Positions 37,982 through 47,093 of a stretch of DNA of 64,000 nucleotides are shown here, piece by piece; the first letter of the stretch is position 1, and each line of letters starts with the position of its first letter. The stretch lies in the NCBI GenBank assembly GCA_021498095.1, contig JAIZWK010000001.1, positions 4,093,450 through 4,157,449 on the forward strand, read 5' to 3'. The DNA is from Candidatus Harpocratesius repetitus (GTDB lineage Archaea > Asgardarchaeota > Lokiarchaeia > Sigyniarchaeales > Promethearchaeaceae). The notes beneath the pieces were generated by a model that saw only the letters and a list, made by a program, of their open reading frames with translations, had not been told where the DNA came from and searched no databases. The translations under genes were made by a program, and so were the position numbers.

Positions 37982-39130
37982 TTATTTTTCTAATATTTTA
38001 TCTATAATATCATGAAATTTAGAAGCTTCTTGAAGGAAGAGAGTATATAATTTGAATTGGACTCGAGCTCGAAATAAATTTTGATTATTATAAGAAATTT
38101 GAAAATAAACATCATTTTTTAAAAAATCTGTCAGAAATCGTAAACCCAGCATGAAAGAAAAGTAAGCAGGAGCGTATTTCAATATCGACCACTCTGTTGC
38201 TGTCCATAAATTCGAAGTTTTATTCAAGAAACCTTCAGAAAAGGAATAGAATCGCTCCAAATCGATATCTACAAGCGTAAGATCTTGTTCATCTTCTGTA
38301 GCAGTATTGCATATTGATCTTAATGCATCTCCATAATCATAAAAACCAAATCCTGCGCTTACTGTATCTAAATCCACAATTGAAACAACACTATCCCTTT
38401 TATCAAACAAAATGTTGTTAAATTTAGGATCATTATGAGTAATCCGAAGTGGTATTTGCCCTGATTTCAATTTTTTTTCGATTTCATGCATTTTCGGGTA
38501 ATTTTTTTTAAAAAATTCCACTTCAGAGGTAGCAAGAAGTTTTCTGGAAAAAGGATCTTTGGAATAACAATTTTGAAATTGCTGCCAATAGAATGATAAA
38601 TCATGAAAGTGAGAAATAACAGGAAATAGGTTTTTATGAGGAAAATCATAAAGAGCCTGCTCAAAATCACCAAATACTTCCCCAGCATGATAGACTTGCG
38701 TCAAATTTTTTGGAATCTCAAATGAGTATGTATTTGGAATAAATTTATATAAGCGCCACCATTGTTCTTCTTTTTTTTCTTTTTTTGGTAATTTTGGAAT
38801 TTGAATCCAATGAGAACCTGAATTTGTTAAAACAAGTTGTGGAACAACCTTGAATGAATAATTTCTTTTTTCTTCTTCAATTTTTCTTTTTATATGTGAA
38901 GTAACTTGATGAATATTTTTTTGTAATAAATCAGGACGTGGAAAAACATAATGATTGATCTGTTGAAGTAAATATTGAGCATTTTTTTTTTTATTTGTGA
39001 ATACCAGATAACTCTTGTTGATGTGGCCTATCTTTAACGGTTCAATTTTCTTAATTTTGTCATATATTTGAAATTCTTCTACAATTTTTTGAAGATCTTC
39101 TTGATGATAATTTATCACATTAAACTCCAT
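37982..39130 (-). CDS. APH/ChoK-family kinase (N-acetylhexosamine-kinase-like phosphotransferase)
   Basis: The protein has the aminoglycoside-phosphotransferase fold: LKIGHINKSYLVF in the N-lobe, catalytic loop RITHNDPKFNNILFD, and metal motif VDLDTV followed by GFYDYGDALRS. The D-T-V-x-x-G-F-x-x-Y-D-x-G-D pattern is close to NahK-like N-acetylhexosamine 1-kinases, which would fit sugar metabolism, but choline or homoserine kinase activity cannot be excluded. The 5' codon at 39148 is TTG; the ATG at 39130 (MEFNV) is preferred although neither has a clear ribosome site. It converges on the receiver gene with a 23-base gap. Confidence 0.8.
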   Translation of the reverse strand: MEFNVINYHQEDLQKIVEEFQIYDKIKKIEPLKIGHINKSYLVFTNKKKNAQYLLQQINHYVFPRPDLLQKNIHQVTSHIKRKIEEEKRNYSFKVVPQLVLTNSGSHWIQIPKLPKKEKKEEQWWRLYKFIPNTYSFEIPKNLTQVYHAGEVFGDFEQALYDFPHKNLFPVISHFHDLSFYWQQFQNCYSKDPFSRKLLATSEVEFFKKNYPKMHEIEKKLKSGQIPLRITHNDPKFNNILFDKRDSVVSIVDLDTVSAGFGFYDYGDALRSICNTATEDEQDLTLVDIDLERFYSFSEGFLNKTSNLWTATEWSILKYAPAYFSFMLGLRFLTDFLKNDVYFQISYNNQNLFRARVQFKLYTLFLQEASKFHDIIDKILEK

Positions 39131-39222
39131 TTTAATTGATTGATTCAATCAGTGTATACTTTTATATTAGGTAATCCAATTTTAACAAAAAGTTTTTTCG
39201 ATTTTATTTCTTTAGAAAGGGT

Positions 39223-40260
39223 ATGATCCCCACTATTGAATGGGATGCAAAAACCCGAACTGTGAAATTAATTGATCAAACAAAATTACCCGGACACTTG
39301 GAATATATTACCGCATCAACCCATGCAGAAATTGGGCGCATCATTAAGAATATGAATATTAGAGGGGCGCCTGCAATTGGTGTGGCAGCTGCTTTTGGTA
39401 TGGTATTAGCAGCACAAGAAAATCAAAATCAGAATTTCGAACATTTTATAAAATCTATGCATCAAGCAGCTAATCTATTAAAAAATACCCGTCCAACTGC
39501 AATAAATCTTTTTTGGGCAATCAAACGCATGTTAAAAATAATTCCAGCAGAAAAATCAGATATTGAACAAATAACTGAAAGATTATTGGAAGAAGCGCTT
39601 CAAATGTGGCAGGAAGATATAAATTGTAATAAAGCAATTGGCAAACACGGTGCATCGCTTTTATCAGATAATGATGTGGTTCTTACTCATTGTAATGCAG
39701 GATCTCTGGCAACTGTGTTGTACGGCACAGCATTAGCTCCAATTCGATGGGCTATAGAAGAAGAAAAGAAAAAAATCGAAGTAATTGCAGATGAAACCAG
39801 ACCCCGATTACAAGGAGCGCGTTTAACTGCATGGGAACTCAATTATGATAAAATTCCAGTAAAAATTGAAACAGATAATACCGCCGGGTTATTAATGCGA
39901 AAGGGATTAGTTCAAAAAATAATTGTGGGTGCCGATAGGATTGTATCAGATGCAGTTTTTAACAAAATTGGAACATATATGTTAGCAATTGTTGCCAAAT
40001 ATCATAATATCCCATTTTATGTAGCTGCTCCGAGCAGCACACTCGCTCTTGAGCAAAAAGAATCAGACGTTATTATTGAACAACGAGATGGTCAATTTGA
40101 AGTTGCCAAAATAATGGGGATTGCTACTAAACCAATAGCACCAAATGGGGTTGAATGCATAAACTTTGCATTTGATGCAACACCTATGGAATTAGTAACC
40201 GCAATTATTACTGAAGATGGAGTATTTAGCCCAAAAGAACTGCTTGCGCACTATCTCTAG
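39223..40260 (+). CDS. mtnA: S-methyl-5-thioribose-1-phosphate isomerase (or ribose-1,5-bisphosphate isomerase relative)
   Basis: This 345-residue enzyme of the eIF2B-like family has NIRGAPAIGVAAAFG near 46-60, TRPTAINLFWAI, THCNAGSL with catalytic Cys, DETRPRLQGARLTAWEL, the Asp of DNTAGLL, and GADRIVSDAVFNKIGT. These are the MtnA hallmarks. It converts methylthioribose-1-phosphate to methylthioribulose-1-phosphate in methionine salvage. Some archaeal members are R15P isomerases of the AMP pathway, but the AMP phosphorylase and Rubisco that would accompany that route are absent here. Length and start (ATG 39223) are normal. It is divergent from the kinase gene. Confidence 0.9.
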   Translation: MIPTIEWDAKTRTVKLIDQTKLPGHLEYITASTHAEIGRIIKNMNIRGAPAIGVAAAFGMVLAAQENQNQNFEHFIKSMHQAANLLKNTRPTAINLFWAIKRMLKIIPAEKSDIEQITERLLEEALQMWQEDINCNKAIGKHGASLLSDNDVVLTHCNAGSLATVLYGTALAPIRWAIEEEKKKIEVIADETRPRLQGARLTAWELNYDKIPVKIETDNTAGLLMRKGLVQKIIVGADRIVSDAVFNKIGTYMLAIVAKYHNIPFYVAAPSSTLALEQKESDVIIEQRDGQFEVAKIMGIATKPIAPNGVECINFAFDATPMELVTAIITEDGVFSPKELLAHYL

Positions 40261-40323
40261 TTATATAGTGAGAATAACTTAAGAAAAAAGTAGATTTTAG
40301 TAAAAAAGAATTATTAGTTGATT

Positions 40324-40497
40324 TTAACCATTTTTTGGCCATTCATATCCACAGGCACCACAATGAAGTTTTTTCGGGTAGACCGGACTTCCTTGCATGC
40401 TGAAATATAGAGGCCTTTGACTGTTGTCGTCTTTTTCTTGTATTTTTCGACGATCTTCATTACCACATTTCGGGCATTTAAATATTCTACCGGACAT
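40324..40497 (-). CDS. Small zinc-ribbon protein (57 residues)
   Basis: CPKC near the start and CGAC near the end, separated by about 34 residues, form a rubredoxin-like or zinc-ribbon knuckle. The start is the ATG at 40497; the frame continues upstream to a TTG at 40506 without support. It is of the kind found widely in archaea as stand-alone ribbons linked to transcription or ribosome function, but its specific role is unknown. It converges with mtnA, with a 63-base gap. Confidence 0.75.
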   Translation of the reverse strand: MSGRIFKCPKCGNEDRRKIQEKDDNSQRPLYFSMQGSPVYPKKLHCGACGYEWPKNG

Positions 40498-40619
40498 TTT
40501 AAACAAACGACTATTATATTTGATTAAGTAATATTCTTATATTTGTGACTTGAATATTAAATCCTTTTGATTCAATCCTTGCATGCACTGATAAAAAAAG
40601 GAATGATAGTTTTTTCAAA

Positions 40620-41324
40620 TCAAAACTTCATTTGAAATCCGACATAAATGGGGAAATATTTTACTGATTGACATGTCTGGAGAATATCAGGATTTCGGGT
40701 GCAATGACCTGCAAATAGATGAGAAATGCCTGATTTTTCAAGATATTTTACATCTTTAAATCCATGCATTCCTCCTAAAAAAGCTTTAACTTCACCAAAG
40801 TCTCTAGTTGCATTTATAAATGATTTCAAACCAGGATGAAGACAGCCAACTATCAATAAATTTCCACCAAATCGCTCAGAGCGTAGGATTAATGCATGTT
40901 CGCCAATATTTATATCAGATTTTAATGTTCCAGATGAAAAAAGAGAAGAATTCAACCCATCAAGTTCACCTTTTTCGCCCATTCGATGAATCTGAAGCGA
41001 AGGAGCATATCGTAAAAATTCTTTCGGTTGAACTAAACTGTAATCAGATGGAAGAAAAATATGCTTGGGATGGCATAGTGTGAGCACTTTTGGAATCCCA
41101 CCTGCATGATCCCAATGTCTGTGAGAAATAAATACCGCATCCAAATCATTCAATGAAATGTTTAGCTTATTAAGATTTTGTAAAAGCAAATCACCATCCC
41201 ATCCAGTATCAAACAAAATTTTTATACCATTAGTTTCAATTAAAACACTGAATCCATGAGCGGGTTCCAAATCAACTCGATTAGGATGTGGATGATTTTC
41301 ATATACCACCGTTAGTTGACCCAT
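40620..41324 (-). CDS. Metallo-beta-lactamase-fold hydrolase (COG1237-like)
   Basis: The 234-residue protein has the metal motif SHRHWDHAGG near 87-96 and further ligands in GCLHPG, GMHGF and GHCTRNP. The sequence begins with a strand (TVVYENH), then HGFSVLIETNGIKILFDTG. The order matches COG1237 proteins, some of which act in archaeal methanopterin/folate-like synthesis as a dihydropterin-ribofuranosylaminobenzene phosphate synthase-type hydrolase. The exact reaction cannot be assigned. The ATG start is followed by Gly, Gln, Leu. It is divergent from the DUF401 permease gene. Confidence 0.85.
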   Translation of the reverse strand: MGQLTVVYENHPHPNRVDLEPAHGFSVLIETNGIKILFDTGWDGDLLLQNLNKLNISLNDLDAVFISHRHWDHAGGIPKVLTLCHPKHIFLPSDYSLVQPKEFLRYAPSLQIHRMGEKGELDGLNSSLFSSGTLKSDINIGEHALILRSERFGGNLLIVGCLHPGLKSFINATRDFGEVKAFLGGMHGFKDVKYLEKSGISHLFAGHCTRNPDILQTCQSVKYFPIYVGFQMKF

Positions 41325-41382
41325 GATATCATCTTAGAAATAAAACACCTTTATTTTTAAAGTAACGAGAATTTGAGAAATT

Positions 41383-42594
41383 GTGCTTCTAGTATTTTCA
41401 TATCCACCTTCATGGATCAGTTTTATTGGAGTAATTATACTGATTTTAATTTTCTCAAAGCAAGATTTAAGTTTAGTTCTCTTTATTGGAACAACAATTT
41501 TTGGAATGTTAACTCAAGTTCCAATAATTTCAATTTTTTTCTATACAATAACAAATATTTCTACTATTCTTTTGGCTTTTATAATGTTGTTCATTCCATT
41601 ATTGGGAGGATTAATGGAAAAAACCAATTTAATGATGGAAGCTATTGAGAAAATGAATATTTCTAAAAAAGTGGCATTAATGGTAACACCTGCATTATTT
41701 GGATTGCTTCCTGTTGCTGGTGGAGCTTTAATGTCAGCGCCAATGGTCGATCAAATAGATCCTAAAATTTCGGGTGCTCAGAAAGTAGCAATCAATGTAT
41801 GGTTTCGACATTTGCTAGTTTTCATTTATCCTTTATCTCAAGTGATTCTAATCTGTACAGTAATTGCAGGATTAAACCAATACAAGACAGTTCTCTTTCT
41901 TATTCCATCTTTCTTGACAATGGGTATTGCGGGCTATATCTTTTTAATTCGTCCACTTCAAGAAGAACCTAAAAATAATACAAGGAATTTAAAAAGAGTA
42001 TTTCGAAATTTATTACCCATTCTAATTGCACCAATGCTCGATCTTTTTACCCGCCTCTTTTTTGAATTGCAATATCCTGAAATAATTACAATTTTCAGTT
42101 TAATCATCAGTATTATTCTAATTTTTTATTTTAGTTCCTTTGAGATTAAATTAATACCAAAATTAATGAAAAAAATGAAGATCTGGCGCTTTCCACTATT
42201 GATTTTTGCAATCTTTTATTTTTTAAATGTATTTAATTCATCTGATGTTCCAGTTCAAATTGGGAATCTTCAAATGCATTTCATTCTTTTATTGCTTCTA
42301 GGATTTTTTCTTGGATTTGCAACTGGACGAAATCAAATGCCTTTTTCATTATTAATTCCAATTTACCTTATTCAAAATCAAATTAGTATTATGCCGATAT
42401 TTGATTTTGTTTCTTTATATACAGCCATTTTTATTGGATATCTACTCACACCATTGCATCCTTGCTTAGCTTATTCGATAAAATATTTCAATACAGATTA
42501 TAAATCCAGTTTAAAAGCGCTGTTTCTTCCTGCAATCTCTTCGTTAATGGCATTGTTTTCGATATATGGTTTATATCTCCTTTTTATTGATTAA
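41383..42594 (+). CDS. DUF401-family integral membrane protein
   Basis: The protein has about ten hydrophobic segments and signature motifs GLLPVAGGALMSAPMVDQ and INVWFRHLL, together with LLTPLHPCLAYS near the end. This matches COG1906/DUF401 permeases, which resemble gluconate/anion transporters and have two inverted halves. The Gly/Pro-rich broken helices fit an ion- or carboxylate-transporter. No substrate is known. The apparent start is GTG at 41383. It is divergent from the metallo-beta-lactamase-fold gene by 58 bases. Confidence 0.82.
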   Translation: MLLVFSYPPSWISFIGVIILILIFSKQDLSLVLFIGTTIFGMLTQVPIISIFFYTITNISTILLAFIMLFIPLLGGLMEKTNLMMEAIEKMNISKKVALMVTPALFGLLPVAGGALMSAPMVDQIDPKISGAQKVAINVWFRHLLVFIYPLSQVILICTVIAGLNQYKTVLFLIPSFLTMGIAGYIFLIRPLQEEPKNNTRNLKRVFRNLLPILIAPMLDLFTRLFFELQYPEIITIFSLIISIILIFYFSSFEIKLIPKLMKKMKIWRFPLLIFAIFYFLNVFNSSDVPVQIGNLQMHFILLLLLGFFLGFATGRNQMPFSLLIPIYLIQNQISIMPIFDFVSLYTAIFIGYLLTPLHPCLAYSIKYFNTDYKSSLKALFLPAISSLMALFSIYGLYLLFID

Positions 42595-42712
42595 TACTTA
42601 TAGGTGATCATGATGGTGATAAAAATGATCTTACCATTTTTTTTTAAGGAATTAAAATGAATTAATATTTGAGAAAATAAAGTGAATATAAAGAGGTATG
42701 GAGTCGATCGAG

Positions 42713-43102
42713 ATGGGAGCAAAAAAATCAACAAAAACCAGAAAAAACATTAAAACAACCTCCCGTCGATCAGAACATTGGAAAACTCTCCCAAGGGATA
42801 AAAAAGGAAGATGGACTAAAGCCAGAAAGAAAAAAAAATCAACAAAAAAGCATATTAAAAGTTCATCAGCAAAATCAAAATCAGTCCGAACCCAGAGAAC
42901 TGTGCCAATCAAAAATAAAGCAAGTACAGTTAAATCCCATACATCTCGTACCTCTAATATTAGTATTTCTTCTCAAACTAATAATTTATGCCCTCGATGT
43001 GGCGGGGATATGAAATTTCATCGAATTAGATGTGGTCCGGAAAGATTAGTTTCAGTAACAAAATGCGAAATTTGTAACTTTTGGTTACCAATTGGAAAAT
43101 AA
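42713..43102 (+). CDS. Polybasic protein with a C-terminal zinc ribbon
   Basis: From the ATG at 42713 the product is 129 residues and begins MGAKKSTK, then a strongly basic Lys/Arg/Ser stretch (about 2-85), then a zinc ribbon with CPRCGGD and CEIC (about 92-125). GGAG lies 9 bases before this ATG; the in-frame ATG at 42698 directly abuts a GAGGT and is therefore less likely. The polybasic part suggests nucleic-acid or membrane binding. If the second ATG is used, Gly2 is exposed with Ser at position 6, the pattern of eukaryotic myristoylation sites. Function is unknown. Confidence 0.65.
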   Translation: MGAKKSTKTRKNIKTTSRRSEHWKTLPRDKKGRWTKARKKKKSTKKHIKSSSAKSKSVRTQRTVPIKNKASTVKSHTSRTSNISISSQTNNLCPRCGGDMKFHRIRCGPERLVSVTKCEICNFWLPIGK

Positions 43103-43123
43103 TCATTATAATTATTATTATTA

Positions 43124-43672
43124 TTAATCCATAGAATAATAATATTTCATCATTTTTTCACACGTTTCAAACAATTCTGCAATACCTTCTTTCGTTTTGG
43201 CAGAAATATAATAATTTCCAATAATATTCTTACTATTGGGTAATGACTCTTTCAATTGAGAGAACTCTTCATTATATGAATTTAGCAGAGAAGGATCCAC
43301 CAAATCTTTTTTAGTCCCAACAATAAAAACAGGAATCATTGGATTTTCGTGATATATAAGTTCATACCACATAGGAATTGAAAGAAATGACGGATATCGA
43401 GTGAGATCATAAACTATTATTGCAGATTTGACACCTTTAAGATAAGCATCATGAATAAAATGAAAACGAGGTTGTCCACCGAGATCCACAGCTAAAAACG
43501 ATGAATTTGCTTGATCAACTTGATTTAATTCAAAAGGAATAACAGCTATGTCTACACCAATTGTAATTTGACTTTCTTCGATAAATGTTAATTCTTTTCT
43601 AGCCCTTAATAGCGAGGTTTTTCCCACACCACCATCGCCCAAAATTGCTATTTTTATAACAGAATTCAGCAC
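43124..43672 (-). CDS. Ras-superfamily small GTPase
   Basis: All the GTPase boxes are visible: G1 GDGGVGKTS at 12-20, a Thr in ITIGVD for G2 near 38, G3 DLGGQ at 63-67 with a catalytic Gln equivalent, G4 TKKD at 120-123, and G5 SAK at 157-159. The G3 DxGGQ pattern lies between Arf- and Rab/Ras-type GTPases, as is common in the expanded Asgard set. The C-terminus is YYYSMD, with no Cys for prenylation. The start is GTG at 43672, with GGAGAG 8 bases upstream. No longin or roadblock gene is adjacent, but a longin-like fusion lies at 32-34 kb. Confidence 0.9.
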   Translation of the reverse strand: MLNSVIKIAILGDGGVGKTSLLRARKELTFIEESQITIGVDIAVIPFELNQVDQANSSFLAVDLGGQPRFHFIHDAYLKGVKSAIIVYDLTRYPSFLSIPMWYELIYHENPMIPVFIVGTKKDLVDPSLLNSYNEEFSQLKESLPNSKNIIGNYYISAKTKEGIAELFETCEKMMKYYYSMD

Positions 43673-43751
43673 TAAGAGATCTCTCCATTGTTTTATTGTG
43701 ATCCCCTAACTAATACGCATTCATAAATTTTTTCCTAGCTCTAATTAATAC

Positions 43752-43779
43752 CACATTTTAGTAAGAATTACTAAATGTG
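43752..43779. promoter_or_regulatory. Inverted repeat between the GTPase and dehydrogenase genes
   Basis: CACATTTTAGTAA (43752-43764) pairs with TTACTAAATGTG (43768-43779) with one bulged base. A partial extra half-site, ACTAAATGTA, follows immediately. It lies in the 284-base divergent gap, about 180 bases before the dehydrogenase start. It could be an operator; no regulator gene is adjacent. Confidence 0.3.
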
Positions 43780-43927
43780 ACTAAATGTAAATAGTGTGAG
43801 AAATTTGAATGAAAATCTAAAAATTTCTTAAAGTTGAGTAAAACCAAGACGGTAATGATTTAGAAGTGCATTAATATTCAGACATTTAATAATTCTCTCC
43901 TTGTTAATAAGAGAAATTAAGCGGATA

Positions 43928-43940
43928 TTTATAAATATAA
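43928..43940 (+). promoter_or_regulatory. TATA-box-like element of the dehydrogenase gene
   Basis: TTTATAAATATAA lies 16 bases before the ATG at 43957. Transcription would start about 25 bases past the TATA centre, at or next to the ATG, giving a leaderless message, in keeping with the lack of a ribosome site. Confidence 0.4.
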
Positions 43941-43956
43941 AAGATAATGCAATAGT

Positions 43957-44991
43957 ATGAAAGCGGTTTATTTTCTTCAACATGGAGATTTATCCCAGGT
44001 AAAGTATGGAGATCTTCCCAAACCGGAAATAAATTCTACCGAATTACTAATTCAAACAAAATATGCTGCATTAAATCACTTAGATCTGTTTGTTCTACGA
44101 GGTTGGCCTAGTTTACAGTTGAAGTTACCTCATATCATGGGGAGTGATGGTTCTGGAATTGTTAAAGAAGTCGGATCAAATGTAGTTAATATCAAAAAGG
44201 GAGATCGAATTGTTATTAATCCTGGGATTGGCTGTGGTTACTGCAGCTATTGCTTAGCAGGTCAACAGAGCTTGTGTAACAATTTTTCTATTAAAGGAGA
44301 ACATCAAGATGGAACATTCGCAGAATTTTTCACAATTCCAGCCCAAAATGCATTGATTATCCCAGAACATATAGGATTCAAAGAAGCGGCTGCTGCATCG
44401 CTTACATTCTTAACAGCATGGCGTATGTTAGTATCAAAAGCTAAAATTAAACCTGACGATTTTGTATTAATTCAAGGAGCAAGTGGTGGTGTTAGTATAG
44501 CAGCAATTCAAATCGCCAAACTATTTGGAGCAAAGGTAATTGCGACTACAAGTTCTGCTGAAAAAGTTGAAAAAACGAAAAAATTGGGAGCAGATTATGT
44601 TATAAATTATAGAGAAACTCCTAATTATGTCAAAAAAATTTATAAAGAAATTACAAATCGACATGGAATTGATATAGCTGTTGATAGTGTAGGAAAAGCT
44701 ACATTCAGTAATAGTATTAAGCTTTTATGCAAAGGAGGAAAGTTGGTTACTTGTGGTGCAACTACAGGCCCAAAAACAGATATAGATATAAGATATCTGT
44801 TTTGGAAGCAGATTTCCTTAATTGGCTCGACAATGAGCAACCATCAAGAATTTACAAGCGTAATGCACTTACTGTTTGAAAAAAAGTTAATTCCACAAAT
44901 TGATTCAATTTATTCTTTAGAACATGCTAAAGAAGCAGAACATCACATGGAAACGGGAAATCATTTCGGAAAAATTGTTGTTCAAATATAA
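43957..44991 (+). CDS. Medium-chain (zinc-type) alcohol dehydrogenase/quinone-reductase family protein
   Basis: The 344-residue protein shows the GroES-like N-domain with NHLDLFVLRGWP, HIMGSDGSGIV, and a structural-zinc lobe GCGYCSYCLAGQQSLC near 89-104, and the NAD(P) Rossmann motif GASGGVSIAAIQ near 173-184. The catalytic zinc ligands of classical ADH are only partly present (Cys is replaced by Asn/His-Leu-Asp at the first position), so it is closer to the quinone-oxidoreductase/crotonyl-CoA reductase branch. The substrate is unknown. It is leaderless by my reading and sits alone on the + strand. Confidence 0.85.
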   Translation: MKAVYFLQHGDLSQVKYGDLPKPEINSTELLIQTKYAALNHLDLFVLRGWPSLQLKLPHIMGSDGSGIVKEVGSNVVNIKKGDRIVINPGIGCGYCSYCLAGQQSLCNNFSIKGEHQDGTFAEFFTIPAQNALIIPEHIGFKEAAAASLTFLTAWRMLVSKAKIKPDDFVLIQGASGGVSIAAIQIAKLFGAKVIATTSSAEKVEKTKKLGADYVINYRETPNYVKKIYKEITNRHGIDIAVDSVGKATFSNSIKLLCKGGKLVTCGATTGPKTDIDIRYLFWKQISLIGSTMSNHQEFTSVMHLLFEKKLIPQIDSIYSLEHAKEAEHHMETGNHFGKIVVQI

Positions 44992-45061
44992 AAATCAAAT
45001 AATTTATTTGTTAACTCTGAAAATAAAATAAAAATTAATAAAATTTTAGGAAAAAAAGCAA

Positions 45062-45613
45062 TTAAGCATCAAACCAGTATTTTTCGATTCCAGGATGATT
45101 ATATCCCAATTCAATGTATTTACGCCCTGTTTCGACATAATGTAAGGCATCTTTTCTTGCAGTCTCTGGAAAGTCTGGAGCTAAATCGCGGATTTTTTTT
45201 GCTGGAACACCAGCAACCAAACTTAATGAAGGTATTTCTTTTCTTGCCACAGCACCTGCAGCAACGATGGTTCCTTCACCAACTGTAGTCCCTTGTAGCA
45301 CAACTGAATCAATCCCGATCATACAATTATTTCCAACCTTGCATGGTCCATGAACAGTTGCTTTATGCCCTACAATAATATTCTCGCCTACCCAACATTC
45401 AGTGTCGTAATCCGAATGCAAAACAGCATTATCCTGAATAGAAGTATTCTTTCCTACATAAATACTACAAATATCACCCCGTAACACTGCACCGTACCAA
45501 ATATTTGCACCAGCTTCGATAGTAACATCACCAATAATTATAGCAGTAGGAGCTACAAAAGCATCTTTAGATATTTTCGGAATTTTACCCGAATTCGGAG
45601 ATGGAAGAATCAT
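45062..45613 (-). CDS. Gamma-class carbonic anhydrase-like left-handed beta-helix protein
   Basis: Hexapeptide-repeat turns run through the protein, with ANIWYGAVLRGD (Arg), VLHSD (first His), and VGHKATVHGP (second and third His), the three zinc ligands of gamma carbonic anhydrases and YrdA-like relatives. The active-site Glu of Cam proper is in an excluded loop and appears absent, as in the CamH/YrdA subgroup, so activity is uncertain. The start is the ATG at 45613, 6 bases after GGTGA. The GTG at 45622 would lie inside that ribosome site and is rejected. Confidence 0.85.
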   Translation of the reverse strand: MILPSPNSGKIPKISKDAFVAPTAIIIGDVTIEAGANIWYGAVLRGDICSIYVGKNTSIQDNAVLHSDYDTECWVGENIIVGHKATVHGPCKVGNNCMIGIDSVVLQGTTVGEGTIVAAGAVARKEIPSLSLVAGVPAKKIRDLAPDFPETARKDALHYVETGRKYIELGYNHPGIEKYWFDA

Positions 45614-45671
45614 TTTTTTCACCGTAGTTTAAATAACTGAACCTTATTTTGATTAATTTACAGCAATTTAT

Positions 45672-46586
45672 TTATATAATGATTTCTCCTTGGGCAGTTA
45701 AAATTACACGCCCCCCAATGTTCACTTGAATTTGATCATTTTGAAGTTCTGCCCTTACTACAATGAGAGACGGCCGACCAATTTCATAACCTTGTTCAAT
45801 ATGTAATTCAATGGAATTTTTCTGAAAATAATCATTTCTAATAAGATACGCACCTAAACAACCAGATCCACTTCCTGAAGCGGCATCTTCGGGGATATTA
45901 TAATAATTTGCAAAGACTCTGGAATGAATATCATGTTCAGAATGCTCAGTATCAGAGCAAAAAGCAAGAATTACTTTTGCTTTTGCTTTTTGTACTAACC
46001 AATTGTAACGTTCTACATTAATTTGAATATTTTTTACACTTTGAAGTGTTTTAATCGGCACAATTATAAAACCTAAACCACTGAAAACTTCTTGAATTGG
46101 AAAACGATTATCTATTTCTGCAGGTTCAAGACCTAATACACGTGAAAGTAAGACAGGTTCGAAAATATGCCCAAATTCTGGTTCCTTTTGATCTGATAAA
46201 AGAATTGTTTTTTGCTTAGATATGAAATTTGAACCATTTTTTTTCAATTCCATATATTCCACAAAAGTAACACCTGATTTGAGTTGTAGTGAAATTTGCT
46301 TTTTTGCACCAAATGAAAGAAAATGATTTACAACAAACGCAGTACCTAAAGTGGGATGGCCAGAAAAAGCAACTTCTTTCTTTGGGGTGAAAATTCGCAC
46401 ATCATAATGACCTTCAGTATTTGGTTCAGATGAGATGAAACTTGTCTCTCGAAAATTCATTTCTTGAGCAATTTTCAACATTATTTCCTCATCAAGAGGA
46501 CTCTCTACTACTACGACCGCAACTTGATTTCCTGTAAAACGCTCTTGGGCAAACACATCAACAATATAATATTTTAAATTAGACAT
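45672..46586 (-). CDS. PhzF-family isomerase
   Basis: The 304-residue protein has FAQERFTGNQVAVV at the N-terminus with an FxGN motif, NFRETSFIS with the catalytic Glu, AFSGHPTLGTA, and DAASGSGSGCLGAYL. These are hallmark motifs of the PhzF/trans-2,3-dihydro-3-hydroxyanthranilate isomerase family, a diaminopimelate-epimerase-like fold. No phenazine genes are here, so the substrate is unknown. It lies on the same strand as the carbonic anhydrase-like gene, 58 bases upstream of it, and may be co-transcribed. Confidence 0.9.
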   Translation of the reverse strand: MSNLKYYIVDVFAQERFTGNQVAVVVVESPLDEEIMLKIAQEMNFRETSFISSEPNTEGHYDVRIFTPKKEVAFSGHPTLGTAFVVNHFLSFGAKKQISLQLKSGVTFVEYMELKKNGSNFISKQKTILLSDQKEPEFGHIFEPVLLSRVLGLEPAEIDNRFPIQEVFSGLGFIIVPIKTLQSVKNIQINVERYNWLVQKAKAKVILAFCSDTEHSEHDIHSRVFANYYNIPEDAASGSGSGCLGAYLIRNDYFQKNSIELHIEQGYEIGRPSLIVVRAELQNDQIQVNIGGRVILTAQGEIII

Positions 46587-46697
46587 GGGGATTCACTTTT
46601 GTAAAGAAGGAAGTCATAGACGTATTCTTCAATGAGATATAAAAGTAAATAAAGCCAAAAAAGTTTTCAAGCAATTTTTCACTAAAATACGAAAAAA

Positions 46698-47093
46698 TTA
46701 ATCTTTTGCAACATCTCGATATGCAAAATGTGAAATATAATAATCCAAAGATTCTTTTACAGCTCGTTTAACAAGTGGAATATATTCATTACTATTTAAT
46801 GTACGTAATAAAATTCGCTCTAATTCAAGAAACATTTCGGATACGTATTTTTTTCTAGCTTCTGGGATCATTGTTCGAAATTCTCCAATTGGTACCATTC
46901 GTTTTTTTTGCCATTCTTGAATTGCCATCAAAAAGAAACCGCGCATAGCGAGTTCTTCCATTTCGATATAGTTTAAAGCAACTTTAACTAATTGATCAAC
47001 AATTTTTCTTTGTTCTTTTAGGAGAGTAACTCGTGCTAAAGATTCTCTGGCGCGAATTAAATCATCAGCTTTAAATAAATTCCCTTTATGCAA
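46698..47093 (-). CDS. Hypothetical helical protein, 131 residues
   Basis: I do not recognise it. The sequence is almost entirely amphipathic helix, with heptad-like Leu/Ile/Met spacing, no Cys and no membrane segment. The first codon at 47093 is TTG, with GGTG about 9 bases upstream; no nearer ATG is available before residue 50. It is divergent from nothing obvious: the glycerol-3-phosphate dehydrogenase gene is upstream on the same strand, 155 bases away. It could be a small four-helix or regulatory protein. Confidence 0.55.
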   Translation of the reverse strand: MHKGNLFKADDLIRARESLARVTLLKEQRKIVDQLVKVALNYIEMEELAMRGFFLMAIQEWQKKRMVPIGEFRTMIPEARKKYVSEMFLELERILLRTLNSNEYIPLVKRAVKESLDYYISHFAYRDVAKD

